This document shows, piece after piece, positions 48,646-57,260 of a stretch of 64,000 bases of DNA (position 1 is its first letter; the number at the start of each line of letters is the position of its first letter). A model generated the notes under the pieces. That model did not search any database and was not told the DNA's origin. It worked only from the letters and a program-made list of their open reading frames with translations. Source of the stretch: Pseudoalteromonas apostichopi (GTDB taxonomy: Bacteria > Pseudomonadota > Gammaproteobacteria > Enterobacterales > Alteromonadaceae). The stretch spans positions 310,001 to 374,000 of the forward strand of contig NZ_AP028065.1 of NCBI RefSeq assembly GCF_030297135.1, given 5' to 3'. The translations under genes were made by a program, and so were the position numbers.

Positions 48646-50022
48646 ATGATCAGTGCATTCGATATGTTTAGTATTGGTATTGGCCCATCGTCATCTCACA
48701 CTGTTGGCCCAATGCGCGCTTCGCGTTTATTTGTAAACGAATTAGAAGAAAAAAACTTACTTGCAAACGTGACCGATATTAAAGTTGAGCTGTTTGGCTC
48801 ATTAGGGCAGACAGGTATTGGCCACGGCTCTGGTAAAGCCGTAATATTAGGTCTTGCTGGTTATGATCCAGAAACCATTGATGCTGATTTAGTAGACGAT
48901 ATCCTCGCAAAAATCGAAAAAGAACAGGTTATTTATTTAAACCAAAGCCATAAAGCCAATTTCCCAAAGCAAGGGGCGATTGTATTCCACCGCCGTAAAA
49001 CACTACCAAAACATTCAAATGCAATGGAAATCATTGCCAGCCAAAATGGCGAAAAATTATTTAGTAAGGTGTATTACTCAATCGGTGGTGGTTTTATCGT
49101 AAGCGATGATGAGTTCGAGAACGAAAAACAAAAAGCGCTCGAGATACGCGAAGAAAACCCAGCTCCTTACCCGTTTAATACTGCAAAAGAGCTATTAGAT
49201 CTATGCCGTGAATCAGGTTTTAGTGTATCAACGCTTATGATGCACAACGAAAAAACTCTACGCAGCGAAAAAGACATTAAAGATGAGCTGTTTAATATTT
49301 GGCAAGTAATGAAAGCCTGTATCGAGCGAGGTATGCGTACAGAGGGTATCTTACCAGGTGGTTTAAAAGTAAAACGCCGCGCACCAAGCTTACACCTTAA
49401 ATTAAATATTGAGGTTAATAATGACCCATTGCGCGCAATGGACTGGGTTGATTTGTTTGCTCTTGCAGTAAATGAAGAAAATGCAGCAGGTGGCCGTGTT
49501 GTTACCGCACCAACCAATGGTGCTGCGGGTATCTTGCCAGCGGTATTAATGTATTATCACACTTTCATTAAAGAAGTAGACCGTGATATTGCAACACGTT
49601 ATTTATTAACAGCTGCAGCAATTGGTATTTTATATAAAAAGAATGCTTCAATTTCGGGTGCTGAAGTAGGTTGCCAAGGTGAAGTGGGCGTTGCCTGCTC
49701 AATGGCCGCTGGTGCACTAACTGAAATAATGGGTGGTAATGTTGTGCAAGTTGAAAATGCCGCTGAAATCGGTATGGAGCACAACCTGGGTTTAACTTGT
49801 GACCCCGTTGGCGGTCTTGTGCAAGTTCCGTGTATTGAACGTAATGCGATGGGTTCAATTAAAGCAATTAACGCATCACGTTTGGCAATGCGCGGTTCTG
49901 GCGAGCAAAAGGTTACGCTTGATAAGGTCATTAAAACCATGCTCGACACAGGAAATGATATGAAAACAAAATACAAAGAAACCGCGCGCGGTGGCTTAGC
50001 TGTTAATATCATCGAGTGTTAA
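48646..50022 (+). CDS. sdaA: L-serine ammonia-lyase (iron-sulfur type)
   Basis: This enzyme deaminates L-serine to pyruvate. The 458 residues match E. coli SdaA. Motifs include 'FSIGIGPSSSHTVGPMRASR', 'GGGFIV', 'PTNGAAGILPAVLMYY', and cluster cysteines in 'AEVGCQGEVGVACSMAAG' and 'GLTCDPVGGLVQVPCIERN'. It converges with cysB over a shared terminator. Single gene. Confidence 0.95.
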   Translation: MISAFDMFSIGIGPSSSHTVGPMRASRLFVNELEEKNLLANVTDIKVELFGSLGQTGIGHGSGKAVILGLAGYDPETIDADLVDDILAKIEKEQVIYLNQSHKANFPKQGAIVFHRRKTLPKHSNAMEIIASQNGEKLFSKVYYSIGGGFIVSDDEFENEKQKALEIREENPAPYPFNTAKELLDLCRESGFSVSTLMMHNEKTLRSEKDIKDELFNIWQVMKACIERGMRTEGILPGGLKVKRRAPSLHLKLNIEVNNDPLRAMDWVDLFALAVNEENAAGGRVVTAPTNGAAGILPAVLMYYHTFIKEVDRDIATRYLLTAAAIGILYKKNASISGAEVGCQGEVGVACSMAAGALTEIMGGNVVQVENAAEIGMEHNLGLTCDPVGGLVQVPCIERNAMGSIKAINASRLAMRGSGEQKVTLDKVIKTMLDTGNDMKTKYKETARGGLAVNIIEC

Positions 50023-50048
50023 TTTATAGCACCTTTTGAGCACAATAA

Positions 50049-50072
50049 AAAAGCCGCTTTAACGCGGCTTCT
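50049..50072. terminator. Terminator between sdaA and cysB
   Basis: AAGCCGC / GCGGCTT arms with a six-base loop are followed by CTTTATA on the plus strand and by a T-run on the minus strand, so it serves both convergent genes. Confidence 0.8.
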
Positions 50073-50078
50073 TTATAT

Positions 50079-51056
50079 CTATTTTACTGGTAATTCAATG
50101 TTTTCGAAGAGCTTATCAACATCTTCTTGATTACGTAATAAGCTTGCTTTTTCCACTAACTCTTTAGTTAAGTGTGGTGCAAAACGCTCAATAAAATCAT
50201 ACATGTAGCTGCGTAAAAAGCTGCCTTTTCTAAAACCAATTTTGGTAGTGCTCGCTTCAAATAAGTGGCTTGCATCAATACACACTAAATCAGAATCAGT
50301 TATTTGATCAATCGCCATAGACGCCACAACACCCACACCGAGCCCTAAACGGACATAGGTTTTGATTACATCAGCGTCGGTTGCAGTAAATACAATATGC
50401 GGCTCAAGGCCATGAGCATTGAAGGCTTTATCTAATTCAGAACGACCAGTAAAACCAAACACATAAGTAATAAGTGGGTATTTAGCCACATCGGCAACGG
50501 TTAAATTATCAGCCTTTTGCGCGAGCGGATGTGTTTTTGCCACAACAATACTGCGATTCCAGTGATAACAAGGCAACATGACTAAATCAGAATATAAATG
50601 CAATGCCTCAGTCGCAATGGCAAAGTCAGCATCGCCGCGTGCTGCAGCATCTGAAATTTGTTGCGGCGTACCTTGATGCATGTGCAGCGAAACAGCTGGG
50701 TACTTTTTCATAAAACCTTGAATAACATTCGGCAATGCATAACGAGCCTGAGTATGAGTAGTCGCAATATTAAGCTTACCTTGATCGGGTAAGGTATGCT
50801 CATTGGCAACCGCTTTAATACCTTCAACTTTCGACAGTATTTCCCGTGAGATATTAATAATTTCGTTACCTGCACTGGTTACATGGGTAAGGTGTTTACC
50901 ACTGCGGCCAAAGATCTGTACACCGAGTTCGTCTTCAAGCATACGAACTTGTTTCGAGATCCCCGGTTGCGAGGTAAATAAACTTTCTGCTGTTGCGGAT
51001 ACATTCAGTTTATGATTTTGGACTTCGACTATATATCTGAGTTGTTGTAGTTTCAT
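50079..51056 (-). CDS. cysB: LysR-type regulator CysB
   Basis: CysB activates sulfate assimilation in response to N-acetylserine. The 325 residues match E. coli CysB in length. The N-terminal winged helix ('MKLQQLRYIVEVQNHKLNVS', 'LFTSQPGISKQVRMLEDELG') is followed by the effector domain with 'IATTHTQARYALPNVIQGF', where the TTHTQARY segment is a CysB/Cbl signature. Single gene with no SD as strong as its neighbours. Confidence 0.94.
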   Translation of the reverse strand: MKLQQLRYIVEVQNHKLNVSATAESLFTSQPGISKQVRMLEDELGVQIFGRSGKHLTHVTSAGNEIINISREILSKVEGIKAVANEHTLPDQGKLNIATTHTQARYALPNVIQGFMKKYPAVSLHMHQGTPQQISDAAARGDADFAIATEALHLYSDLVMLPCYHWNRSIVVAKTHPLAQKADNLTVADVAKYPLITYVFGFTGRSELDKAFNAHGLEPHIVFTATDADVIKTYVRLGLGVGVVASMAIDQITDSDLVCIDASHLFEASTTKIGFRKGSFLRSYMYDFIERFAPHLTKELVEKASLLRNQEDVDKLFENIELPVK

Positions 51057-51354
51057 GGCTGCATTGTAGACGTTGTTATTGTTTATTTATAAAGGCTGTA
51101 AAGCGCAATGCCAAGCGATATTTCATCGCGCTATACATTTATATCGATTGTTTCTAAGGCTAACACATTAAATTACAGCTCGGTAGCGGTGTTTACTCGC
51201 AAAATATTCAATAAAGGTGCTAGTTTAAGGCTATACTCATTATAAAGTAGTAAGTGTAAGAAGTTTATTCGAGATAACTAACCGCAAAACTGTTCAGATC
51301 TAATCTTTTTAATGTAAGATAAAAAAATTAGATAGTTAAAACTGAGATTTAGTA

Positions 51355-52113
51355 ATGATTGTTTCTATCATCATCATGCTCATTGTTGCATTAATTGTGA
51401 TCGCACTATGGGTCAGTGCAGTGCAACAACATAAAGAAAAACAAGAAGCAGAGCGCCGTAAAGAGCTTACAAAACAGAAAAAAATCATTGAAGAAGCAGA
51501 GGATGTACTGCTTAACAGTGCCAATATCCCAATGTCTGAAAATATCCTACGTATTATTCAGCGTCGTATTTATGATGCTTTAGCAGGTATGGTAGAGCTC
51601 TCTCCAAGCTCAAAAGAATTGAAAAACAGATTAAAAGAATCAAAAGAACGTTTAGCCTCTCCTATCGAAGCTAATAATAGTGATGCATTAGCCCTACCAG
51701 ATAACGACAAACAACTGATTGCCCTAATTCAAGGGATAAAGAAATTACGTGCCTTACTTCGCTCAGAGCATGGCAAAGGTAAAATAGATAGCCAAATATT
51801 TGTTGCTGAAGATAAACGTCTTGAAAAGTTACAACTGCGAATCAATGTAGAAAGCCAAATTAAGCGTGGTATCTCTGCCCGTTCAGCAAACATGGTGGGT
51901 TCTGCCAGACAGTATTTTGAAAAGGCACTTGCGACTCTCAGCGCAGTTAGCTATAGCGATGATTATGTTAATACCAAAAAGCAAGAAGTAGAGAATTATC
52001 TAGAAACGATTAGTTCTGAATTAAAAGCATCAAATGCAACGTCACTGAAGAAAAAAGCAGAACAAGAGCAAGACGATTTAGATGTATTATTCGCACCAAA
52101 GAAAAAGTGGTAA
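51355..52113 (+). CDS. Membrane-anchored coiled-coil protein, unknown function
   Basis: The 252 residues start with one hydrophobic helix ('IVSIIIMLIVALIVIALWVS', residues 2-21) followed by a long, highly charged helical region rich in Lys, Glu and Arg ('QQHKEKQEAERRKELTKQKK'). The body holds predicted coiled-coil and TPR-like helices ('ARQYFEKALATLSAVSYSDD') and ends with an acidic then basic tail 'QEQDDLDVLFAPKKKW'. I do not recognise a family; a scaffold or surface-structure role is possible. A terminator hairpin starts inside its last codons. Confidence 0.7.
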   Translation: MIVSIIIMLIVALIVIALWVSAVQQHKEKQEAERRKELTKQKKIIEEAEDVLLNSANIPMSENILRIIQRRIYDALAGMVELSPSSKELKNRLKESKERLASPIEANNSDALALPDNDKQLIALIQGIKKLRALLRSEHGKGKIDSQIFVAEDKRLEKLQLRINVESQIKRGISARSANMVGSARQYFEKALATLSAVSYSDDYVNTKKQEVENYLETISSELKASNATSLKKKAEQEQDDLDVLFAPKKKW

Positions 52114-52127
52114 ACCACTTTTTCTTT
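52098..52127. terminator. Terminator over the end of the coiled-coil gene
   Basis: Arms AAAGAAAAAGTGG / CCACTTTTTCTTT give a 13-bp stem with a four-base loop that includes the TAA stop; T-runs appear in both orientations. It separates this gene from the convergent permease. Confidence 0.75.
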
Positions 52128-52139
52128 GCTTTGTGCTAA

Positions 52140-53432
52140 TTAAGATAAAAACGCAAACTTAACAATAAACAGCGCTGTTAATACCCACACACTAATACTG
52201 ATTTCATCTTTTTTACCACATACCAACTTCACTGCAGTATACGAAATAAAACCAAGTGCAATACCGTGTGCAATCGAGAAAGTGAGCGGTGTCATTAATA
52301 ATACCACGCTGACAGGGATTGCATCTGTCATATCATCCCAATTTACCAGCTTTAAGTTTTGCATCATTAAAACAGCAACATACAAAATCGCACCCGCAGT
52401 TGCATAAGCTGGGATCATACTAGCAAGTGGCGCAAAGAACATCATTAACAAAAAACAAATGCCTACAACCACAGCAGTAAGACCTGTACGGCCGCCCACT
52501 GACACACCTGCTACTGATTCAATGTAAGACGTTGTTGTTGATGTACCAAGCATTGAACCTGCAATGGTAGCTGTGCTGTCGGCACTTAATGCACGACCTA
52601 AACGAGGCATTTTACCTTGTTCATCAGCAAGACCTGCTTTTTGCGTTACAGCAACTAAAGTGCCTGAAGTATCAAACAAATCAACAAATAAGAACGCAAA
52701 AACCACTGTTAGCATTGAGATTTCGAATGCGGCTGCAAAGTCCAATTGCATAAAGGTTGGTGCAATTGAAGGCGGCATTGAAATAATTCCTTGATATTCC
52801 ACAAGGTCTAAACCAAGCGCAATAGCCGTTACTAGTAAAATACTAATAAGCACGCCGCTTTTCATATCGCGATATAACAGCGCAGCAATAACAAAGAAGC
52901 TAAAAATCGCAAGTAGTGGACCTGGGGCTGTGATATCACCTAACTGCACTAAGGTTGCAGGGCTTGCTACGATAATCCCAGCGTTTTTCAATGCAATAAG
53001 CGCTAAGAAAGCACCGATACCTGTGGCAATGGCACGCTTTAATACCAGTGGAATAGCATCAATGATCCACTCTCTCACCTTAAATAGGCTTAAGAATAAG
53101 AAAATACAGCCAGACATAAAAACTGCACCTAATGCAGCTTGCCAAGTGTAGCCCATGCCCAAAACAACACCATAAGTGAAGAAGGCGTTTAAGCCCATAC
53201 CCGGAGCCAGTGCTAATGGGTAGTTTGCCCATAAACCCATGATAAAACAGCCAATTGCAGCAGCAATACAGGTTGCTACGAATGCCGCACCTTGATCCAT
53301 TCCCGCTTCTGCTAGCATGGCAGGGTTAACAAATACAATGTAAACCATGGTAATGAATGTTGTGATGCCAGCAATAGTCTCGCGGCGCACAGAGGTGTTG
53401 TTTTCAGTGATTTTGAAAAGTCTTTCGAACAT
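52140..53432 (-). CDS. NCS2 family purine permease
   Basis: The 430-residue inner-membrane transporter has about 12-14 helices. AzgA-like signatures are 'ETIAGITTFITMVYIVFVNP', 'GLWANYPLALAPGMGLNAFF' and 'DLFDTSGTLVAVTQKAGL', the latter near the substrate site. E. coli relatives AdeP, AdeQ, GhxP and GhxQ carry adenine or guanine/hypoxanthine with protons; the precise base is not decided here. Single gene, divergent from the Sel1 gene. Confidence 0.9.
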   Translation of the reverse strand: MFERLFKITENNTSVRRETIAGITTFITMVYIVFVNPAMLAEAGMDQGAAFVATCIAAAIGCFIMGLWANYPLALAPGMGLNAFFTYGVVLGMGYTWQAALGAVFMSGCIFLFLSLFKVREWIIDAIPLVLKRAIATGIGAFLALIALKNAGIIVASPATLVQLGDITAPGPLLAIFSFFVIAALLYRDMKSGVLISILLVTAIALGLDLVEYQGIISMPPSIAPTFMQLDFAAAFEISMLTVVFAFLFVDLFDTSGTLVAVTQKAGLADEQGKMPRLGRALSADSTATIAGSMLGTSTTTSYIESVAGVSVGGRTGLTAVVVGICFLLMMFFAPLASMIPAYATAGAILYVAVLMMQNLKLVNWDDMTDAIPVSVVLLMTPLTFSIAHGIALGFISYTAVKLVCGKKDEISISVWVLTALFIVKFAFLS

Positions 53433-53553
53433 GTTGAACTTTAAGTTGAGATTAATTGGCTAATTTTATCATATTTTATCTCAATAAGAGGACATTTTGC
53501 CTTGCAATGTTCTAAACTAATAAGGTCTTTTAATTCAAGAAAATAACTAAACT

Positions 53554-54018
53554 ATGTCTGATAATTCGCCAGTAGGCTTAGATTTAGAGCAACAGCTTGA
53601 TAATGTACTTGCCTTTATTACCCAACCCGATAAAGGGTCGGCGCCAGATAAAAGTACTCAATCTGTTGAAAACGTACTAAACAAAGCTTTGTATTATTTA
53701 AAAAATGAACAGCCTCCCCTTGCAGCCAAATGGATGCGCCTAGCTGCTATGGCAGGTAATCATAGAGCGCAATTCTACATGGGGCTATTTTTTATCAAAG
53801 GGCAAGGTGTTCCGCACAGCGTATTTCATGGTGCGGTTTGGCTAAGTTTGGCAAGTAGTCAAGGATATGAGCCTGCAACCGCTGCTCTTGATGACCTTAG
53901 AAAGCACATTAGTACTCGCCGATTACATGATGCGCAAAGCTATGCAGCGACCTTATACGAACAAATCCACCAGCAACAGTTTGCTCATTTAATTCCTCGT
54001 GACCCTGACGCCAGCTAA
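53554..54018 (+). CDS. Sel1-like repeat protein
   Basis: The 154 residues contain Sel1-type (TPR-like) helices: 'LAAKWMRLAAMAGNHRAQFYMG' in part and 'FHGAVWLSLASSQGYEPATAAL'. There is no signal peptide, so it is cytoplasmic. Sel1 repeats mediate protein contacts; the partner is unknown. It ends 23 bases before the convergent XRE gene. Confidence 0.78.
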   Translation: MSDNSPVGLDLEQQLDNVLAFITQPDKGSAPDKSTQSVENVLNKALYYLKNEQPPLAAKWMRLAAMAGNHRAQFYMGLFFIKGQGVPHSVFHGAVWLSLASSQGYEPATAALDDLRKHISTRRLHDAQSYAATLYEQIHQQQFAHLIPRDPDAS

Positions 54019-54041
54019 CACGCGTCAGGTTCTGCAACTCA

Positions 54042-54767
54042 TTAATGCTGTCTTGTCAGTTTACTCTCAAATGTGATGAGACCTGCACCAACCACAAGCA
54101 ATAAGATACCTAAAAACTCAAGCCACACATGGCCTTTATGCGGCTTGATAATAGGTGTTTTTGAAGTAAGGCTGTATAAGCGTCTGCTGTCTTGCTCGCC
54201 AGGCTCTACAAACGAGATGCCCTTATAGTCAGCTGAGATAATAAATTTAAAATCATGCCTGCTAATCATTTCTCGACGTTTTGCATCTATTTTCTCGCGG
54301 CTTTGTTCAACGAGTAGCGTTCGCCAATCATGAAAAATGCCATCTGGTTCATTATCTTTCACTACACCGTATGATTTGTACTCATAGAACATTGTATTGA
54401 ATAGCTTTTCTTGATGCCCTAAATAAAACATGGCACAGCCTAGCGCACTCAACAGTATGGCAACATATATCAATGAGCGCTGTTTAATGAATTGTTTATT
54501 ACTTTGTCGCTTATACCAAGCTTCAATGTCAGGCACATTAATCAATCTCGCTTTATCTGCCGAGTGTTTTAATGGCTCCATAAAGTCACAAATTGTTAGG
54601 TTGAGCGCCGTTAGTATCGAACGAAATGTGTCATTTGAAGGCACTGATTTATCGTTCTCAAGTTTTGAAAGGTAGCTTTGTTCTATCCCAACTTGCTCAG
54701 CAAATTCTGGTTGGCTTAGTTTTAGCTCACTGCGATAGTGTTTTAGTTGTGTTCCAAATGTACTCAT
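54042..54767 (-). CDS. Membrane-anchored XRE-type regulator
   Basis: The 241 residues start with an XRE helix-turn-helix ('FGTQLKHYRSELKLSQPEFA', 'VGIEQSYLSKLENDKSVPSN'), about residues 3-60. A hydrophobic helix follows near 95-115 ('LIYVAILLSALGCAMFYLG'), then a roughly 95-residue loop with 'FHDWRTLLVEQSREKIDAKR' and 'FIISADYKGISFVEPGEQDS', and a second helix near 215-235 ('VWLEFLGILLLVVGAGLITF'). The layout implies a cytoplasmic DNA-binding domain tethered to the inner membrane with a periplasmic sensor loop. Ligand and target genes are unknown. Confidence 0.75.
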   Translation of the reverse strand: MSTFGTQLKHYRSELKLSQPEFAEQVGIEQSYLSKLENDKSVPSNDTFRSILTALNLTICDFMEPLKHSADKARLINVPDIEAWYKRQSNKQFIKQRSLIYVAILLSALGCAMFYLGHQEKLFNTMFYEYKSYGVVKDNEPDGIFHDWRTLLVEQSREKIDAKRREMISRHDFKFIISADYKGISFVEPGEQDSRRLYSLTSKTPIIKPHKGHVWLEFLGILLLVVGAGLITFESKLTRQH

Positions 54768-54873
54768 AATGCATTTCCTTTTTGTTGTGGAGCCGCCATT
54801 CTTTGCTATTCATGCAGATATAAGAAGCTGAATAAATAGGAATAATGAAGAATATTAGCAAGATAGGATGAAA
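54768..54873. other. Intergenic stretch before the 7-bp repeat array
   Basis: This stretch separates the XRE start from the tandem repeat. It has AT-rich promoter-like DNA for the minus-strand XRE gene. No ORF, RNA or hairpin of note. Confidence 0.4.
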
Positions 54874-54957
<84 letters not shown>

Positions 54958-55025
54958 TGTCAGTATAAGAGAAAAGTACGCTGTAATGTAAAGATTTATC
55001 TAATCATTTGTTTGAGGAAAACAAA

Positions 55026-55102
55026 TGGCGGAGTGGACGGGACTCGAACCCGCGACCCCCGGCGTGACAGGCCGGTATTCTAACCAACTGAACTACCACT
55101 CC
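55026..55102 (-). tRNA. tRNA-Asp (GUC), copy 1
   Basis: 77 nt including encoded CCA. The minus strand reads GGAGTGG at the 5' acceptor arm, CCTGTCACG around anticodon GTC and GGTTCGAGTC in the T arm, ending CCACTCCGCCA. It is the last copy transcribed, given the promoter at 55822-55850. Confidence 0.97.
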
Positions 55103-55152
55103 GCAGTGGTATGTGCATGGGGTAATGCACTTAATTTGTTTATGATATCAAA

Positions 55153-55229
55153 TGGCGGAGTGGACGGGACTCGAACCCGCGACCCCCGGCGTGACAGGCC
55201 GGTATTCTAACCAACTGAACTACCACTCC
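55153..55229 (-). tRNA. tRNA-Asp (GUC), copy 2
   Basis: 77 nt, identical to copy 1; spacer between copies is 50 bp. Confidence 0.97.
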
Positions 55230-55260
55230 GCAGAGATATCATTGTTATTACTTAATTTGT

Positions 55261-55337
55261 TGGCGGAGTGGACGGGACTCGAACCCGCGACCCCCGGCGT
55301 GACAGGCCGGTATTCTAACCAACTGAACTACCACTCC
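55261..55337 (-). tRNA. tRNA-Asp (GUC), copy 3
   Basis: 77 nt, identical to the other copies; 31 bp from copy 2. Confidence 0.97.
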
Positions 55338-55374
55338 GCGATACAAATTTTGTAATAAAATAGCGTTTAAATAG

Positions 55375-55451
55375 TGGCGGAGTGGACGGGACTCGAACCC
55401 GCGACCCCCGGCGTGACAGGCCGGTATTCTAACCAACTGAACTACCACTCC
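55375..55451 (-). tRNA. tRNA-Asp (GUC), copy 4
   Basis: 77 nt, identical to the other copies; 37 bp from copy 3. Confidence 0.97.
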
Positions 55452-55480
55452 GCAGTATCTAATGCTATTTATTTTCCTAT

Positions 55481-55557
55481 TGGCGGAGTGGACGGGACTC
55501 GAACCCGCGACCCCCGGCGTGACAGGCCGGTATTCTAACCAACTGAACTACCACTCC
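55481..55557 (-). tRNA. tRNA-Asp (GUC), copy 5
   Basis: 77 nt, identical to the other copies; 29 bp from copy 4. Confidence 0.97.
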
Positions 55558-55598
55558 GCAAAGGAAAATGTTTTACAACCATAAGTTGTGCAAGTAAT

Positions 55599-55675
55599 TG
55601 GCGGAGTGGACGGGACTCGAACCCGCGACCCCCGGCGTGACAGGCCGGTATTCTAACCAACTGAACTACCACTCC
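55599..55675 (-). tRNA. tRNA-Asp (GUC), copy 6
   Basis: 77 nt, identical to the others; 41 bp from copy 5. Its 5' flank on the transcript differs from copies 1-5, which are all preceded by GC. Confidence 0.97.
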
Positions 55676-55702
55676 AGCGCATACTTACAAATTGTCGAAA
55701 AT

Positions 55703-55779
55703 TGGCGGAGTGGACGGGACTCGAACCCGCGACCCCCGGCGTGACAGGCCGGTATTCTAACCAACTGAACTACCACTCC
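55703..55779 (-). tRNA. tRNA-Asp (GUC), copy 7 (first transcribed)
   Basis: 77 nt, identical to the others; 27 bp from copy 6. It is nearest to the promoter at 55822-55850. Confidence 0.97.
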
Positions 55780-55821
55780 ACATTTTCGTTGCTGACTGAG
55801 TCTCCCCTGACAGCGGCGTGA

Positions 55822-55850
55822 ATAATACGAATCACCCTCTGGTTCGTCAA
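55822..55850 (-). promoter_or_regulatory. Strong promoter of the tRNA-Asp array
   Basis: On the minus strand, TTGACG (55850-55845) and TATTAT (55827-55822) are spaced exactly 17 bases and followed by a GC-rich stretch (CACGCCGC), the discriminator pattern of stringently controlled stable-RNA promoters. Confidence 0.75.
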
Positions 55851-55877
55851 GGGGTTTTTTGTATTTTTACAGGTTTT

Positions 55878-57251
55878 TTAGTCATCTGACATCGAAAGGT
55901 TTAAAATTTCACCTGATTTGTCATTTTTTGAGCCGTTTTTGCCAACTTCATTTTCATTCGTTGCTTGCTCATCATTTTCGGTTTGATTTTTTTTCTTTAA
56001 AAACGGTAACGAGAATTTAAATTTAAGCGGTTTCTTTTGAACAAAAATTCTAATTGCTAGCCAACCCAATAAAAGTACGGTTAAATTTCCAACAACAATT
56101 AAGGTCACCATGAGCATGGTGGATGTTTTTTGTTCTTCTTCAAGAATTCGTTGTTGCTCCGCTTGCGCTTCTAAATCAATTTCAGGGCGAACAATTTCTG
56201 GTACAGCTTCAATTGGGCGCTCTATTTCAAATTTATAAGTAGGTAAAGTAGCCATAAATTCACGGTCATTTATATTGCTACCAAATACAGAAAGCTCGAC
56301 ACTGTATCGACCCCAATCATAATTTTTAATGGCAAGCTCACGTGTTTGCGATTTATCAGCATCTAAAGAGAACATTTGCTCTTCATTATTGGGGTAATAT
56401 ATTTTTCCTTGAATAAGCACTGTTTCTGGTTTGACGATTTCAGGATTTAAGGTGATCGTTAAAATGTGATCATCTTCATCTTGCTCAGCAAGTGCTATTT
56501 CGTAAGCAAAAGGCGGTTCGTGCACGACAATGGGTTTTTGTACCACGGTACGCTTTAATATAGGGGTTTCTATATAAAGCTCGGGTTGCCACTCCCCGGC
56601 TGGGAATATCAGCTTAAATTCACCGGTAAACACACCATCAAGAGGACGCTCATCAAAGCCACGCCCATCATCTCTAAAATCGGTAACACTTTGCGTACCT
56701 GCGCCAAAGTTTGCGAAATCACTATTATTCGTGCTGACAAAATCAACGTGTAGACTTATTACATCACGAAACTGGCCAACTTCTATAGGCTCACCATCAT
56801 TTAATACGCGGCCAGTCAGTTTGACTGTTTCTCCACGAAACAGCATAGGCGGGAGTGGATCAACATTAAGCTCAATTTCACCCAGCACCATTATACGGCT
56901 ATCTGGCAAAATGCTGCCGACTACTTGCCAGGGACCAGGCATTGGGTTGCTGATGGTGATCAAGTCATAGCTTAATTCATCATGCCAGTCGAGGTCATCA
57001 TTTTTGACTGAGTCAGTAGCATAGTACTTGGTACCATCAGGGCGAACTAAAACAACGGCAGGCGCACCGCGCTTACGAAAGAAGAGTAAAGTAACTTTAT
57101 CGATTTTATGGTCAATACGAAAACGGTTCTCTAGCAGGGGAATTTCATTTTGCACCCCATCACGTTCTAATGGGGTTATTTTATCTTGCTCGTTGGCAAA
57201 TCCCGTTAAGGGAATTAAACACACTAATCCTGCTAGTAGTTGTTTTCTCAT
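55878..57251 (-). CDS. TIGR03503-like periplasmic/membrane protein
   Basis: The 457 residues open with a signal peptide ('MRKQLLAGLVCLIPLTGFANE'). The body is a series of beta-rich, Ig/VWA-like domains ('VTLLFFRKRGAPAVVLVRPD', 'GPWQVVGSILPDSRIMVLGE', 'DPLPPMLFRGETVKLTGRVL'). Near residue 390 lies one transmembrane helix ('MLMVTLIVVGNLTVLLLGWL') and then a basic cytoplasmic tail. Length and layout match the TIGR03503 group of Shewanella, Vibrio and Pseudoalteromonas. Function unknown. It follows dnaQ by nine bases on the same strand. Confidence 0.7.
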   Translation of the reverse strand: MRKQLLAGLVCLIPLTGFANEQDKITPLERDGVQNEIPLLENRFRIDHKIDKVTLLFFRKRGAPAVVLVRPDGTKYYATDSVKNDDLDWHDELSYDLITISNPMPGPWQVVGSILPDSRIMVLGEIELNVDPLPPMLFRGETVKLTGRVLNDGEPIEVGQFRDVISLHVDFVSTNNSDFANFGAGTQSVTDFRDDGRGFDERPLDGVFTGEFKLIFPAGEWQPELYIETPILKRTVVQKPIVVHEPPFAYEIALAEQDEDDHILTITLNPEIVKPETVLIQGKIYYPNNEEQMFSLDADKSQTRELAIKNYDWGRYSVELSVFGSNINDREFMATLPTYKFEIERPIEAVPEIVRPEIDLEAQAEQQRILEEEQKTSTMLMVTLIVVGNLTVLLLGWLAIRIFVQKKPLKFKFSLPFLKKKNQTENDEQATNENEVGKNGSKNDKSGEILNLSMSDD

Positions 57252-57260
57252 TTTATTACC

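Noticed and set aside
55025..55448. Short ORFs reading 'EWTGLEPATPGVTGRYSNQLN' and 'VQLVRIPACHAGGRGFESRP'
   Set aside because: They are antisense or sense translations of the tRNA-Asp genes, a well-known spurious annotation.
55026..55779. CRISPR-like array of regular repeats
   Set aside because: The 77-bp repeats fold as tRNA-Asp with anticodon GUC and encoded CCA; spacers of 27-50 bp vary in length and are AT-rich.
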